DNA from: Sphingomonas sp. PP-CE-1G-424
Lineage (GTDB): Bacteria; Pseudomonadota; Alphaproteobacteria; Sphingomonadales; Sphingomonadaceae
Direction: 5' to 3'
Assembly (NCBI RefSeq): GCF_004341085.1
Contig: NZ_SLXW01000002.1
Span: 806,001-870,000, forward strand
Length of the DNA: 64,000 nucleotides
Part shown: positions 7,960-16,929 of the stretch, one piece after another
Position numbering within the stretch: the stretch's first letter is position 1
Layout of the letters: each line of letters begins with the position of its first letter
Program-made: the position numbers and the translations under genes
The notes under the pieces: model-generated
What the model was told of the DNA's origin: nothing
Databases searched by the model: none
The model's input: the letters and a program-made list of their open reading frames with translations, nothing else

Positions 7960-9111
7960 CTACGCCCCCCGCCGGGCCATGACCTGCAGATACGTGTCGA
8001 GCACCGTCTGGTTGATCGTATCCCACAGATAGCCCGCGGCCTTGTCGTGGCCGGCCCAGCCCATCGTCTCGCGCAGGCCCGGTTCGGTGACGATCCGGCC
8101 GATCGCGTCGGCATAGCCGGTGATGTCGGTCGGCGGCACGAGAAAGCCGGTGACGCCGTCGTCGACCAGGCCGACCGCGCCCGAGGCGCGCGCCGCCACG
8201 ACGGGTACGCCCGAGGCCATCGCCTCCAGCGTGACGTTGCCGAACGTCTCGGTGACGCTGGGGTTGAAGAACACATCCATCGACGCGACCGCGCGGCCGA
8301 GATCGTCGCCCGACTGGAACCCGGCGAAGACCGCCCCGGGCACGCGCTCGGCGAACCAGTTGCGCGCCGGACCTTCGCCGATCACCAGCACCTTGTGCGC
8401 TATGCCGCGCGTCTCGAGCGTGCGGATCACGTCGGCAAAGACGTCGAGACCCTTTTCCTTTACGAGCCGGCCGAGAAATCCGACCGCGACCTCGCCGTCG
8501 GCGATCCCGTGTTCGCGACGCCAGGCGAGATCGCGGCGGGTCGGCGTGAAGCGGTCGTGATTGACGCCGCGCGACCAGATCGCGGTCGGCGTCGTCACGC
8601 CCCAGTCGCGGACGATCTCGGCCATGCCGCGCCCCGGCACCAGCACTTCGTCGACACGGTTGTAGAAGCGAGTCAGGATCTTGATCATGACGGGCTCGAA
8701 GAACGCCATCCTGTAATAGCGGAAATACGTCTCGAACCGCGTGTGCAGCGACGCGACCGTGTCGAGCCCGTGGCGCTGGCCATACGTGATCGCGCGGTGG
8801 CCGAGGAAATCGGGTGCCGAGACGTGGATCAGGTTGGGCGCGAACGCGTCGAGATCGCGGCGGATCGCGGCGGGCAACCCGCGCGCCATCTTGTATTCGC
8901 CGCGTCCGGCGGGCAGCGGCAGCGATGGGACAGCGACCAGGTCGCCGGTCGGCGGGAAGGCGGGCTTGGCGTTGGTCGGCGAATAGATACGCACTTTTGC
9001 GCCCTGCGACAGCAAATGGCCGACGAGCAGGTTCAGCGCCTGGTTGGCGCCGTCGCGAACATAATTATAATTGCCGCTGAACAGGGCAATACGCAGGTCG
9101 GTGGCGTCCAT
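7960..9111 (-). CDS. GT4-family glycosyltransferase
   Basis: A 383-residue GT-B glycosyltransferase of family 4. The N-terminal Rossmann half begins RIALFSGNYNYVRDGANQ, carries HTRFETYFRYYR, and the C-terminal half has VGFLGRLVKEKGLD and the E-x7-E nucleotide-sugar motif around VTETFGNVTLEAMASGVPVV. The closest recognisable style is GDP-mannose-dependent alpha-mannosyltransferase/SqdX-like enzymes, so a membrane-lipid or envelope glycan acceptor is likely; the acceptor is not shown by the sequence. It is divergent from radA with about 115 bases between starts. It has no neighbouring sugar-pathway genes. Confidence 0.85.
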   Translation of the reverse strand: MDATDLRIALFSGNYNYVRDGANQALNLLVGHLLSQGAKVRIYSPTNAKPAFPPTGDLVAVPSLPLPAGRGEYKMARGLPAAIRRDLDAFAPNLIHVSAPDFLGHRAITYGQRHGLDTVASLHTRFETYFRYYRMAFFEPVMIKILTRFYNRVDEVLVPGRGMAEIVRDWGVTTPTAIWSRGVNHDRFTPTRRDLAWRREHGIADGEVAVGFLGRLVKEKGLDVFADVIRTLETRGIAHKVLVIGEGPARNWFAERVPGAVFAGFQSGDDLGRAVASMDVFFNPSVTETFGNVTLEAMASGVPVVAARASGAVGLVDDGVTGFLVPPTDITGYADAIGRIVTEPGLRETMGWAGHDKAAGYLWDTINQTVLDTYLQVMARRGA

Positions 9112-9196
9112 CGCCGCGCGGATAACGCCGGGTGCGGTGAAGCGCCACTAAATCCGCACGATAGCTTCGCCACCGTGCAGGACGGCGCCCATTGAT

Positions 9197-9211
9197 GTTC
9201 CCGTATCGTTC
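9197..9211 (+). promoter_or_regulatory. LexA (SOS) box candidate upstream of radA
   Basis: GTTC-CCGTATC-GTTC matches the alphaproteobacterial LexA operator GTTC-N7-GTTC exactly. It lies 15 bases before the radA start codon, where bound LexA would block the promoter or leader. A second exact site precedes rmuC (58063-58077). Confidence 0.6.
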
Positions 9212-9226
9212 TCGTACATCGTCGAT

Positions 9227-10597
9227 ATGGCGAAACCCCAGAAGCGTTATGTGTGTCAGGCCTGCGGATCGGTGTCGCACCGCTGGGCGGGGCAATGCGC
9301 CGATTGCAACGAATGGAACACGCTGGTCGAGGAGGCGAACACTGCCGCTACGCCGTTCCATTCGAAGCATAATCTTCAGACCGGCGGGCGGGCGATCCAG
9401 CTCGTCGGGCTCGATGCGGAGATCAAGTTGCCCGATCGGATGGCGACCGGGATCGCCGAACTCGATCGGGCGCTGGGCGGCGGGTTCGTCGAGGGCTCGG
9501 CGACGCTGATTGGTGGTGATCCGGGCATCGGCAAGTCGACGCTGTTGTTGCAGGCGGCGGCGAAGATGGCGCTGGCGGGGCAGTCGGTCGCGTATGTCTC
9601 GGGCGAGGAGGCGGCCGATCAGGTGCGGTTGCGTGCACGGCGGTTGGGGCTCGGCAATGCGCCGGTGCAACTGGCGGCGGCAACCTCGACGCGCGACATC
9701 CTGACGACCTTGCAGACGCGGCCTCCCGCGATGTTGGTGATCGATTCGATCCAGACGATGCATTCCGATTTGATCGAGGGCGCGCCCGGCACGGTCAGCC
9801 AGGTGCGCGCGTCGGCGCAGGAACTGATCCGCTTCGCAAAGGAGCGCGGCACGGCCGTCGTTCTGGTCGGGCATGTGACGAAGGACGGCTCGATCGCCGG
9901 CCCGCGGGTGCTGGAGCATATGGTGGACACGGTGCTGTCGTTCGAAGGCGAGCGCAGCCACCAGTATCGCATCCTCCGCGCGATCAAGAACCGATTCGGT
10001 GGAACCGACGAGATCGGCGTGTTCTCGATGCAGACCGAGGGACTGGCGGAGGTCGGCAATCCGTCGTCGCTGTTCCTGACGCACCGCGATGATGCGATGA
10101 CGGGGGCGACGGTGTTTCCGGCGCTGGAGGGGACGCGGCCGGTGCTCGTCGAGATCCAGGCGCTGACCGTGCGGCTCGCATCGGGCGCGACGCCCCGGCG
10201 TGCGGTGGTCGGCTGGGATTCGGGACGTCTCGCGATGATCCTGGCGGTGCTGGAAGCGCGGTGCGGGCTGAGTTTCTCCAACGCCGAAGTATATCTGAAT
10301 ATCGCCGGCGGTTACCGGGTGCAGGACCCGGCGGCGGATCTCGCGGTAGCGGCGGCGCTGATCTCGGCAATGTCGGAGCGGCCGGTGCCGGTCGACGCGG
10401 TAGCGTTCGGCGAGGTCGCGCTGTCGGGCGAGATCAGGCCGGTCGCGCATGGGCCGCTGCGGTTGAAGGAAGCGAGCAAGCTTGGCTTCGAACGCGCGTT
10501 GGTGCCGGCGTCGATGACGGGAGAAAAGAGCGGGATGAAGCTGTCAGGGTTCAAGACGCTGGCGTCGTTCGTCGATCACATGATGGGGCGGGGTTAG
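9227..10597 (+). CDS. radA: DNA repair protein RadA
   Basis: A 456-residue RecA-like branch-migration ATPase. It has a C4 zinc finger (Cys10, 13, 24, 27), a Walker A at residues 96-105 (GGDPGIGKST, Lys103), the RadA-specific KNRFG motif (IKNRFGGTDEIGVF) and a C-terminal Lon-protease-like domain from about residue 270 (VEIQALTVRLASG) that lacks protease catalysis in this family. RadA processes recombination intermediates with RecA. Length and domain order are standard. A LexA-type box immediately upstream suggests SOS control. It is followed by palindromes A and B. Confidence 0.97.
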   Translation: MAKPQKRYVCQACGSVSHRWAGQCADCNEWNTLVEEANTAATPFHSKHNLQTGGRAIQLVGLDAEIKLPDRMATGIAELDRALGGGFVEGSATLIGGDPGIGKSTLLLQAAAKMALAGQSVAYVSGEEAADQVRLRARRLGLGNAPVQLAAATSTRDILTTLQTRPPAMLVIDSIQTMHSDLIEGAPGTVSQVRASAQELIRFAKERGTAVVLVGHVTKDGSIAGPRVLEHMVDTVLSFEGERSHQYRILRAIKNRFGGTDEIGVFSMQTEGLAEVGNPSSLFLTHRDDAMTGATVFPALEGTRPVLVEIQALTVRLASGATPRRAVVGWDSGRLAMILAVLEARCGLSFSNAEVYLNIAGGYRVQDPAADLAVAAALISAMSERPVPVDAVAFGEVALSGEIRPVAHGPLRLKEASKLGFERALVPASMTGEKSGMKLSGFKTLASFVDHMMGRG

Positions 10598-10605
10598 GCG
10601 TTCCA

Positions 10606-10669
10606 AACCTTGTTTCCCCGCGAAGGCGGGGACCCAGACTGGGCTCCCGCCTTCGCGGGAGAACAAGGT
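10606..10669. repeat. Palindromic element A, copy 1
   Basis: Arms CCTTGTTTCCCCGCGAAGGC... and ...GCCTTCGCGGGAGAACAAGG enclose GACCCAG/CTGGG. It lies directly after the radA stop and can fold into a long hairpin. The same design recurs at 15049, 54791 and 57957 and, inside a gene, at 52513. With element B below it fills most of the 376-base gap to the next gene. Confidence 0.85.
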
Positions 10670-10749
10670 AGCGTTAGTGACGCTGTTGGGTCAAACGTAC
10701 CTTTACGACGGGGATAGCTCCGGTTCGTTATTAACGTCCCGAATGGTCT

Positions 10750-10853
10750 CCTCCCCGGCGGAGGCCGGGGCCCAATTGGGAAACGCGACTGGCGACCGCT
10801 GCGCTTCGTTACCACGACCTCTCCAATTGGGCCCGGCCTCCGCCGGGGTGGGG
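10750..10853. repeat. Palindromic element B, copy 1
   Basis: Left arm CTCCCCGGCGGAGGCCGGGG then CCCAATTGGG; right arm CCAATTGGG then CCGGCCTCCGCCGGGG. About 45 bases of variable centre separate them. Six copies of this type occur in the window. Confidence 0.85.
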
Positions 10854-10973
10854 TGGTGAGGGCCGTTGTCGGTCATCGATCGATCGAGCTGCACACGACG
10901 TCATCGTGGCGGGCAGGTTCGGCCAAGCGGCGAACGCATGGCCTCTCGCGACAGCCATGCTATGGCCGCCAGC

Positions 10974-11294
10974 ATGGCGAACACTAAAAGCAATACCGGT
11001 ACCCTCGAGGTCGACGGCATCCGATACGACTGGAACCTGGAGCGCGAGCCGCAACACACGGATGCCGAGGGCTGGAAGGGCATGACGATCTCGCTGTTGC
11101 AGGACGATGCGCAGCGCGAAGCCCTGCTCGAATTCCCCGCGCCCAAACGGCTGTTGAAGGGCTTGCCGCGTGGGCGTCTTCAGATCGACGACGCGACGAT
11201 CGCGCGCGGCGTACGGGCGGCGTTGGCCGCGGGATGGGAGCCGATGTCGCGCGGCAAACCTATGGTCTTCACGGTGGATTCCGAAGGAAACTGA
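10974..11294 (+). CDS. Conserved-looking hypothetical protein
   Basis: A 106-residue soluble protein with no recognised domain. It has a strand-rich start (GTLEVDGIRYDWNLEREPQ), a central EGWKGMTISLLQDD and a helical LDDATI-like segment ending AALAAGWEPMSRGKPM then VFTVD. Three in-frame ATGs (10938, 10962, 10974) are possible; 10974 is chosen because coding character begins there, but none has a good ribosome site. The next gene starts 3 bases after its stop, so the two are likely an operon. Confidence 0.6.
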   Translation: MANTKSNTGTLEVDGIRYDWNLEREPQHTDAEGWKGMTISLLQDDAQREALLEFPAPKRLLKGLPRGRLQIDDATIARGVRAALAAGWEPMSRGKPMVFTVDSEGN

Positions 11295-11297
11295 GCC

Positions 11298-11903
11298 GTG
11301 GATCGGCGTGACACCCCGACCCCGACGGACGCTCGCACGCAGATGCAGCCCCAAGCCGACGTGGAAACCACGTTGCTGGGGCCGATCCTGCCTGATCGAG
11401 AGTGCGGCGATTGCACCGCGTGCTGCACCGAGCTGACGGTCAACACGCCTGAGTTCGCCAAACCCGCGGGAATTCCGTGCATCCACCTCTCAGGCGAGGG
11501 GTGCGACATCCATGCGGTCCGCCCCCGGATCTGCCGGACGTGGTTCTGCGCGTGGCGCCGTGTGGCCAGCCTGCCCGACGAAGCGCGGCCCGACCGGTCC
11601 GGGCTTCTCGTCTCGCTCAATTTCGTCGACAGGCCGCAGAACTGCCTTGAGGGCGTCTCGATTCATGTACGCATGCTCACCGGCAGCGACGCGATCGGCA
11701 ACGGTATGGCGGCCACCGTGTTGGACGTCTTGTGCGACCAGTTGGTCCCGGTCTGGTTCAGCGACGGCTCGAAGAAGATGCTGATGCATCCCGATAACGA
11801 CGTTGCGCGCTTTGTTCTCTCGGAAGATGCGGCACCCAACCATTTGCAGGACGAGGTCGCCGCATGGCGCGAACGCTACGCTGTTTTCGGAGCGAACCGC
11901 TAA
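11298..11903 (+). CDS. CxxCxxCC-type cysteine-cluster protein (YkgJ-like)
   Basis: A 201-residue protein with the cluster CGDCTACC (Cys36, 39, 42, 43), then Cys61, Cys69, Cys79 and Cys84 in PCIHL, GCDIH and ICRTWFC. This spacing matches the YkgJ/UPF0153 family, predicted to chelate Zn or an Fe-S centre. The GTG at 11298 is used as start; an ATG at 11343 is an alternative that keeps the cluster. It probably shares an operon with the preceding hypothetical gene. The biological role of the family is unestablished. Confidence 0.72.
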   Translation: MDRRDTPTPTDARTQMQPQADVETTLLGPILPDRECGDCTACCTELTVNTPEFAKPAGIPCIHLSGEGCDIHAVRPRICRTWFCAWRRVASLPDEARPDRSGLLVSLNFVDRPQNCLEGVSIHVRMLTGSDAIGNGMAATVLDVLCDQLVPVWFSDGSKKMLMHPDNDVARFVLSEDAAPNHLQDEVAAWRERYAVFGANR

Positions 11904-11959
11904 GCCTCGGTTTCCGCGTGCACTAGCGGTTCGCGCGCCGCGTCCCTATTCCAGAGACC

Positions 11960-12526
11960 ATGAACCTGACCGCCCTAGACATCGTCGTCCTGATCGCCGT
12001 CGCCGGGTCCGCGGTGCTGGGGCTCGTGCGCGGGTTCGTGACCGAAGTGCTGTCGATGTTCGCCTGGGTGGCGATGGTGGCGATGTTGAAGCTGTTCCAC
12101 ATCCCGCTCGCCGCTGCGTTGTCGCCGATGATTGGCACGGTCGGTGGGGCGGCCGTACTCGCCTTCGCGATCATCACCGGCGTCACCTATATCGGCGGTA
12201 GGCTGGTCGCCAACGCGATCGGCGCGCGGACGCGGACCTCGATCCTGGGGCCGGTCGACCGTGCGCTCGGCTTCGGGTTCGGCGCGTTGAAGGGCCTGAT
12301 CCTCGCCAGCCTCGTCTTCCTGCTCGCGACGCTCGTGATCGATACGATGAGCGGCGGACCGTCGCGCCGGCCCGAATGGATGACCCGGTCGCGCACCTAT
12401 CCGCTGCTCAACGCGACCAGCGCCGGCATCGCCGATTTCGTCGATCGTCGCCGCCGTGGTCAGCCCGTCTTCGGCGCCCGCACGCCGCCTTCCCATTCCG
12501 ACAACGCAAGCGACCCGAAATCATGA
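11960..12526 (+). CDS. cvpA: CvpA family membrane protein
   Basis: A 188-residue inner-membrane protein with four predicted helices (about residues 6-24, 32-50, 62-80 and 105-128). The conserved CvpA segments are LDIVVLIAVAGSAVLGLVRG near the N-terminus and GPVDRALGFGFGALKGL near residue 95. The cytoplasmic tail from 130 on is polar. CvpA is required for colicin V production in E. coli and for envelope stress resistance elsewhere. The stop overlaps the next start (ATGA), making it the head of a four-gene overlapping operon. Confidence 0.85.
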   Translation: MNLTALDIVVLIAVAGSAVLGLVRGFVTEVLSMFAWVAMVAMLKLFHIPLAAALSPMIGTVGGAAVLAFAIITGVTYIGGRLVANAIGARTRTSILGPVDRALGFGFGALKGLILASLVFLLATLVIDTMSGGPSRRPEWMTRSRTYPLLNATSAGIADFVDRRRRGQPVFGARTPPSHSDNASDPKS

Positions 12527-12954
12527 GCGCGCCCCTCTACAACGCCGAGATCCTCCGCCTTGCCGCCACGATCCCGCACCATGAACGCCTTCCCGAGCCG
12601 ATGGCGACCGCGGAGAGACGGTCGCCGATCTGCGGCAGCCGCGTGACGATCGACGTCGCGGTCGACGACGAAGGCCGGGTCAGCGAGGTCGGCCTGCTGG
12701 TCCGTGCCTGTGCGCTCGGCCAGGCTTCGTCGTCGCTGCTGGCGTCGAATATCCTCGGCCGCACGCCCGCCGAACTCGCCGCCGCGCGCGACGCGCTGAC
12801 GGCATGGCTTGCGCGTGAGGGCGATGCGCCCGATTGGCCCGGGATGGATATCTTCACCCCCGCGCTCGACTATACCGCGCGGCACCCGTCGATCCGGCTC
12901 GCGTTCGAAGCCGCGGCCGAGGCTGCCGACACCGCTGCAAAGGCGAAGGTCTGA
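12523..12954 (+). CDS. IscU/NifU-N-like iron-sulfur scaffold protein
   Basis: A 143-residue IscU-fold protein: LYNAEILRLAATIPHHERL at the N-terminus, Cys37 in SPICGSRV and Cys63 in VRACALGQASSSLLAS, the two expected ligand positions. The third canonical IscU cysteine, normally near the C-terminus, is absent: that region reads FTPALDYTARHPSIRLAFEA. It may deliver clusters with another ligand or be a specialised scaffold. It starts inside the cvpA stop and its own stop overlaps the antiporter start (TGATG). No isc or suf genes are nearby. Confidence 0.78.
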   Translation: MSAPLYNAEILRLAATIPHHERLPEPMATAERRSPICGSRVTIDVAVDDEGRVSEVGLLVRACALGQASSSLLASNILGRTPAELAAARDALTAWLAREGDAPDWPGMDIFTPALDYTARHPSIRLAFEAAAEAADTAAKAKV

Positions 12955-14717
12955 TGGCGGAGGGGACGGCACCGTCGCTGCTCCGCGATGGCGTCGTGCT
13001 GCTCGGGTTCGGTCTCATGTTCGTGTTGCTGTTCCGGCGGCTCGGGCTCGGCGCGACGCTGGGGTATCTGGTCGCGGGCGCGGTCGTCGGGCCGCATGTG
13101 CTCGGCCTGGTCGGCGATGCGGAATCGAAGCTCGGGTTCGCCGAACTCGGCATCACGTTGCTGCTGTTCATCGTCGGGCTCGAACTGAACCCCTCACGGC
13201 TTTGGAAGATGAAGGAGGAAATCTTCGGATTGGGGCTTCTTCAGGTCGCGATCTGCGGTCTCGCGATCACCGCGATCGTCTGGGTCGGGGCGAAGTTCTC
13301 GCTCCCCGCCGCGCTCGCGCTCGGCCTCCCGCTCGCGCTGTCGTCGACCGCGCAGGTGCTGCCGATGCTGCGCTCCTCGGGGCGGATGCGCACGCCGTTC
13401 GGCGAACGCGCGTTCTCGATCCTGTTGTTCCAGGACCTGTCGATCGTGCCGCTCATCACGATCGTCGCCGCGATGAGCCGCAACCCGGCCGACGCCAACG
13501 CGCCTCCCGGCTGGCTGCTGGCGATCTACACCGTGCTCGCCGTCGTCGGGCTGGTTGTCGCGGGACGCTTCCTGTTGCGCCCGTTCTTCCGCCTGATCGG
13601 CAATCTCGGCGAGCGCGAGATGTTCGTGTTCGCCGGCCTGTTCACCGTGATCGCCAGCGCGGCGATCATGGAATGGCTCGGGCTGTCCACCGCGCTCGGG
13701 GCGTTCATCGCCGGCGTGATGTTGGCGGATAGTCCCTATCGCCACGAACTTGAGGCCGATGTCGAGCCGTTCCGCTCGATCCTGCTCGGGCTGTTCTTCC
13801 TCGCGGTCGGCATGGTGCTCGACCTCAACGCGATCGCCGAGCGACCGGTGTTCGTCATGGCGATGGCTGCCGCACTGATCGCGACCAAGACCAGCGTCAT
13901 CATGCTGATCGGCATGGCGTTCAAGATGACATGGCGGCAGGCGTTCGCGCTTGGGCTGTTGCTCAGCCAGGGCGGCGAGTTCGGCTTCGTGCTGTTCGCG
14001 CAGGCGCAGGCGGGGCTGCTGATCGAACCGCAGGCGGCGAGCCTGTTCGGCGCGATCATCACGCTGTCGATGGCGACGACGCCGTTCCTGATGGGGATTA
14101 CCCGGCGTTTCCGCACCGAACCGCTGGCGAAGAACCAGGAACGCGACGGCCCCAAGGTCGACGGCGCGAATGCGATCATCGTCGGCTATGGGCGGTTCGG
14201 CCAGACGGTCGGCCAGATGCTGCTCGCGCAGGATATCCCGGTGACGCTGATCGACACCGATATCGAGATGATCGACATCGCCGGCGAGTTCGGTGCGAAG
14301 GTCTATTACGGCGACGGCACGCGGCTCGACCTGTTGCGGCAGGCGGGGGCGGCGGAGGCCGAACTGATCTGCTTCTGCATGGATGGCGATCAGCTCGAAC
14401 CCGACACGATCGAGGGCGTGCACGAGGCGTTCCCGAACGCCGCGATCTATGTCCGCGCGTTCGATCGCCGCGCGCTGGTCAAGCTGAAGAACACGTCGGC
14501 GCAGTATGTCATCCGCGAGGTGCTCGAATCGGCGGTGAAGATGGCGCGGCTGGCGATGGACGGGCTCGGCGTCGCGAGCGCGGATATCGACCGTGCGGAG
14601 GACATGTACCGCGCGCGTGACAAGGAGCGGTTGCAGCTCCAGATCGATTCGGGCGACATGCGCGCGGCGCGTGCCGAAACCGCCGAACGCTTTCCGTGGG
14701 GGAACGACGCGACATGA
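12954..14717 (+). CDS. CPA2-family K+/H+ antiporter with RCK domain (Kef-type)
   Basis: A 587-residue cation:proton antiporter. Residues 1-390 hold about 12 membrane helices with typical CPA2 features: GYLVAGAVVGPHVLG, the ELGITLLLFIVGLE helix, and LSSTAQVLP. From about 400 a TrkA-N/RCK domain follows, with Rossmann motif GYGRFGQTVG and GDGTRLDLLRQAGAAEAE. It is closest to KefB/KefC glutathione-gated systems. The start ATG at 12954 overlaps the previous stop; the stop overlaps the DUF423 start (ATGA). No separate KefF/G flavoprotein is seen. Confidence 0.9.
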   Translation: MAEGTAPSLLRDGVVLLGFGLMFVLLFRRLGLGATLGYLVAGAVVGPHVLGLVGDAESKLGFAELGITLLLFIVGLELNPSRLWKMKEEIFGLGLLQVAICGLAITAIVWVGAKFSLPAALALGLPLALSSTAQVLPMLRSSGRMRTPFGERAFSILLFQDLSIVPLITIVAAMSRNPADANAPPGWLLAIYTVLAVVGLVVAGRFLLRPFFRLIGNLGEREMFVFAGLFTVIASAAIMEWLGLSTALGAFIAGVMLADSPYRHELEADVEPFRSILLGLFFLAVGMVLDLNAIAERPVFVMAMAAALIATKTSVIMLIGMAFKMTWRQAFALGLLLSQGGEFGFVLFAQAQAGLLIEPQAASLFGAIITLSMATTPFLMGITRRFRTEPLAKNQERDGPKVDGANAIIVGYGRFGQTVGQMLLAQDIPVTLIDTDIEMIDIAGEFGAKVYYGDGTRLDLLRQAGAAEAELICFCMDGDQLEPDTIEGVHEAFPNAAIYVRAFDRRALVKLKNTSAQYVIREVLESAVKMARLAMDGLGVASADIDRAEDMYRARDKERLQLQIDSGDMRAARAETAERFPWGNDAT

Positions 14718-15040
14718 TCATTGCCATACTGGCCGCCTTGTCGGGGGCGATCGCGGTCGCGGCGGGAGCGTTCGGCGCGCACGGCGCGAGTGGCTCGGCG
14801 GCGGAGTGGCTCAAGACCGGTGCGCAGTACCAGCTCGTCCACGTCGTGGCGGCGCTGGTTGCGGTGCGGATGGAGGCGCGCGGGCCGGCGTGGCTGTTCG
14901 TGGTCGGCGCTGCGATTTTCGCGTTGACGCTCTACGCGATGGCGCTGGGCGCGCCACGCTGGTTCGGCGCGATCACGCCGATCGGCGGCGCGCTGCTGAT
15001 CGGCGGGTGGTTGTGGCTGGCTTGGAGCGCCCGGGGATAA
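14714..15040 (+). CDS. DUF423 family small membrane protein
   Basis: A 108-residue protein with four short helices. The DUF423 hallmark is the N-terminal GAIAVAAGAFGAHG followed by LKTGAQYQLVHVVAAL, and a C-terminal ITPIGGALLIGGWL. Function is unknown. ATG 14714 overlaps the antiporter stop, so it ends the cvpA operon. It is followed within 10 bases by palindrome A copy 2. Confidence 0.9.
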   Translation: MIIAILAALSGAIAVAAGAFGAHGASGSAAEWLKTGAQYQLVHVVAALVAVRMEARGPAWLFVVGAAIFALTLYAMALGAPRWFGAITPIGGALLIGGWLWLAWSARG

Positions 15041-15048
15041 CTGACAAA

Positions 15049-15109
15049 GCTTGTTTCCCGCGAAGGCGGGGACCCAGTCTGGGCACCCGCCTTCGCGGGT
15101 GAACAAGGT
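15049..15109. repeat. Palindromic element A, copy 2
   Basis: GCTTGTTTCCCGCGAAGGCG and its complement GCCTTCGCGGGTGAACAAG lie between the convergent DUF423 and DUF2256 genes. It could act as a bidirectional terminator, although no T-run follows. Confidence 0.85.
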
Positions 15110-15128
15110 TCTTGGTGACCTTCGGGTG

Positions 15129-15269
15129 CTACCGCTTCTTCCGGCACGCGTCCGAACAATAGATTACGCTGTCCCAGTCGCGCGCCCATTTCTTCCGCCA
15201 CGCGAAGGGCCGCTCGCACGCGGGGCACATCTTCGTCGGCAAATTCTGCTTGGCGACACCGTTGGGCAT
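15129..15269 (-). CDS. DUF2256 zinc-ribbon small protein
   Basis: A 46-residue protein starting [20 protein letters not shown]. It has CPAC, then a basic aromatic stretch [11 protein letters not shown], then CSDAC: a Cys4 zinc ribbon that is the DUF2256 pattern. Its ATG overlaps the aroB stop (TGATG on the minus strand), so it is translated as the last gene of aroK-aroB. DUF2256 genes often sit near photolyase or cryptochrome genes; none is visible here. Function unknown. Confidence 0.85.
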   Translation of the reverse strand: MPNGVAKQNLPTKMCPACERPFAWRKKWARDWDSVIYCSDACRKKR

Positions 15270-16369
15270 CAGCGGGGCTGCGCGTCGAGGAAGGTCTCGA
15301 CGTTAGCTAGGTCGACCGTCTTGTCGAGATACGTCTGGCCGATCCCGCGCGCGAGCAGGAAGGGGAGGGTGCCCGCCGCCATCTTCTTGTCGTGGCGCAT
15401 GTGATCGACCAGCCGCGCACCGCTCGCGCCGATCTTCGCCGCCGCGAGACCGTCGGGAAGCCCTACGTCGCGCCAGTGAGCGGCAACGCGCGCGGCGTCC
15501 TGCCCCGAGCAGATCCCCTGCGATGCCGAGAACCCGAACGCAAGCGAACAGCCCGCCGCGACGCCCTCGCCGTGGATCAAAGCCTGCGAGAACCCGGTCT
15601 CCGCCTCCAGCGCATGGCCGAACGTATGCCCGAGATTGAGCAACGCCCGGATGCCGTTCGTCTCATGCTCGTCCGCCGCGACGATCCGCGCCTTCGCCGA
15701 AACGCTGTGCGCGATCGCGTATTCGCGCAGGCCGATGTCGCCACCTAGCAACGCGGCACCGTTGGCTTCGCACCATTCGAAGAACGCGAAGTCGTCGATC
15801 AGGCCGTATTTCACGACCTCGGCGTAACCCGCGCGCAGTTCCCGGATCGGCAGCGTGTCGAGCACCTGCGGATCGATCAGCACCATCACCGGCTGGTGAA
15901 ACGCGCCGATCAGATTCTTGCCGGCCTTCGTGTTGATCGCGGTCTTGCCGCCGACCGAGCTGTCGACCTGCGCCAGCAGCGACGTCGGGATCTGCACGAA
16001 CTTGCACCCGCGCTTCAGGATCGAGCAGGCGAACCCGACCAAATCCCCCATCACGCCGCCACCCAGCGCGACGACGTGATCGCCGCGCTCGACACCGAGT
16101 TCGAGCAGCCGGTCGCACAGCATCTCCAGCGTCGCCCAGCTCTTGCTGCCCTCGCCGGGTGCCAGAACGATCGCCTCGGATGCAATCCCCGCCGCAGTCA
16201 GCGAAGCCTGCAACGTCGCGAGGTGAATCGACAAATTCTCGTCGGTGACGATCGCCACGCGCCGCCCTTTTGCAAGCGGCGCAAGGAACTCACCCGCCCG
16301 CGCGAGCAACCCGGCTTCGATGTGGATCGGATAGGTCCGCGCACCCAGTTCAACGATAACGGTCTTCAT
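15269..16369 (-). CDS. aroB: 3-dehydroquinate synthase
   Basis: A 366-residue cytoplasmic enzyme converting DAHP to 3-dehydroquinate in the shikimate pathway, NAD+ and divalent metal dependent. Visible motifs include [14 protein letters not shown] (NAD binding), [18 protein letters not shown], the metal-binding [13 protein letters not shown] and [10 protein letters not shown]. Full family length. The start at 16369 overlaps the aroK stop (ATGA), the classic aroK-aroB operon order. Confidence 0.97.
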   Translation of the reverse strand: MKTVIVELGARTYPIHIEAGLLARAGEFLAPLAKGRRVAIVTDENLSIHLATLQASLTAAGIASEAIVLAPGEGSKSWATLEMLCDRLLELGVERGDHVVALGGGVMGDLVGFACSILKRGCKFVQIPTSLLAQVDSSVGGKTAINTKAGKNLIGAFHQPVMVLIDPQVLDTLPIRELRAGYAEVVKYGLIDDFAFFEWCEANGAALLGGDIGLREYAIAHSVSAKARIVAADEHETNGIRALLNLGHTFGHALEAETGFSQALIHGEGVAAGCSLAFGFSASQGICSGQDAARVAAHWRDVGLPDGLAAAKIGASGARLVDHMRHDKKMAAGTLPFLLARGIGQTYLDKTVDLANVETFLDAQPR

Positions 16370-16929
16370 CGGCCAAGCGCTCTCAGGATAGCGGCGACGG
16401 TCGCTTCGTGCGGCGTCTTGTTGCTGACAATATGGATGTGCGCCTGCGCGTAGATCGGGTTCCGCACGCGCGCCAGTTCGGTGAGCACCTTCCCCGCATC
16501 GCGGTTGCGGAGCAGCGGGCGGCTGTCGCGGCGGCCGACGCGCTCGACCAGGATGTCGGGATGCGCGCTGAGCCACACCGACACCGTATCGCGCAGGATC
16601 AGCGCGCGCGTGTCGTCGTTGATGAACGCGCCGCCGCCGGTTGCGATGACCTTGGGCGTGCCGTCGATCAGCCGCGCGATCACGCGGCGCTCGCCATCGC
16701 GGAAATACTCTTCGCCGTATTTGGCGAAGATCTCGGCGACGGTCATCCCCGACGCAGCCTCGATCTCGTGGTCGGCATCGACGAACGGCAGGTTCATGCG
16801 CAGTGCGAGGCGGCGGCCGACGGTGGTCTTGCCGACGCCCATCAGCCCGACGAGCACGATCGGGCGATCGATCGGGGCAGGGCGGCGACTGCCCGAGGGG
16901 CCGCCTGAAGGGTTGTGGCTTTGCAACAT
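16366..16929 (-). CDS. aroK: Shikimate kinase
   Basis: A 187-residue P-loop kinase phosphorylating shikimate. Walker A is GLMGVGKTTVG (about residues 28-38), the shikimate-binding residues lie in FVDADHEIE and SGMTVAEIF, and the glycine-rich lid partner is ATGGGAF. The first 20 residues form a Pro/Ser-rich tail. ATG 16929 is chosen over the upstream in-frame Met at 17046 because the extra part overlaps the divergent small-protein gene. It is coupled to aroB by a 4-base overlap. Confidence 0.95.
   Translation of the reverse strand: MLQSHNPSGGPSGSRRPAPIDRPIVLVGLMGVGKTTVGRRLALRMNLPFVDADHEIEAASGMTVAEIFAKYGEEYFRDGERRVIARLIDGTPKVIATGGGAFINDDTRALILRDTVSVWLSAHPDILVERVGRRDSRPLLRNRDAGKVLTELARVRNPIYAQAHIHIVSNKTPHEATVAAILRALGR

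Noticed and set aside
13194-14423. 409-residue minus-strand frame opposite the Kef-type antiporter
   Set aside because: His/Arg/Asp/Glu-rich with no domain; a mirror of a well-supported antiporter in a high-GC genome.
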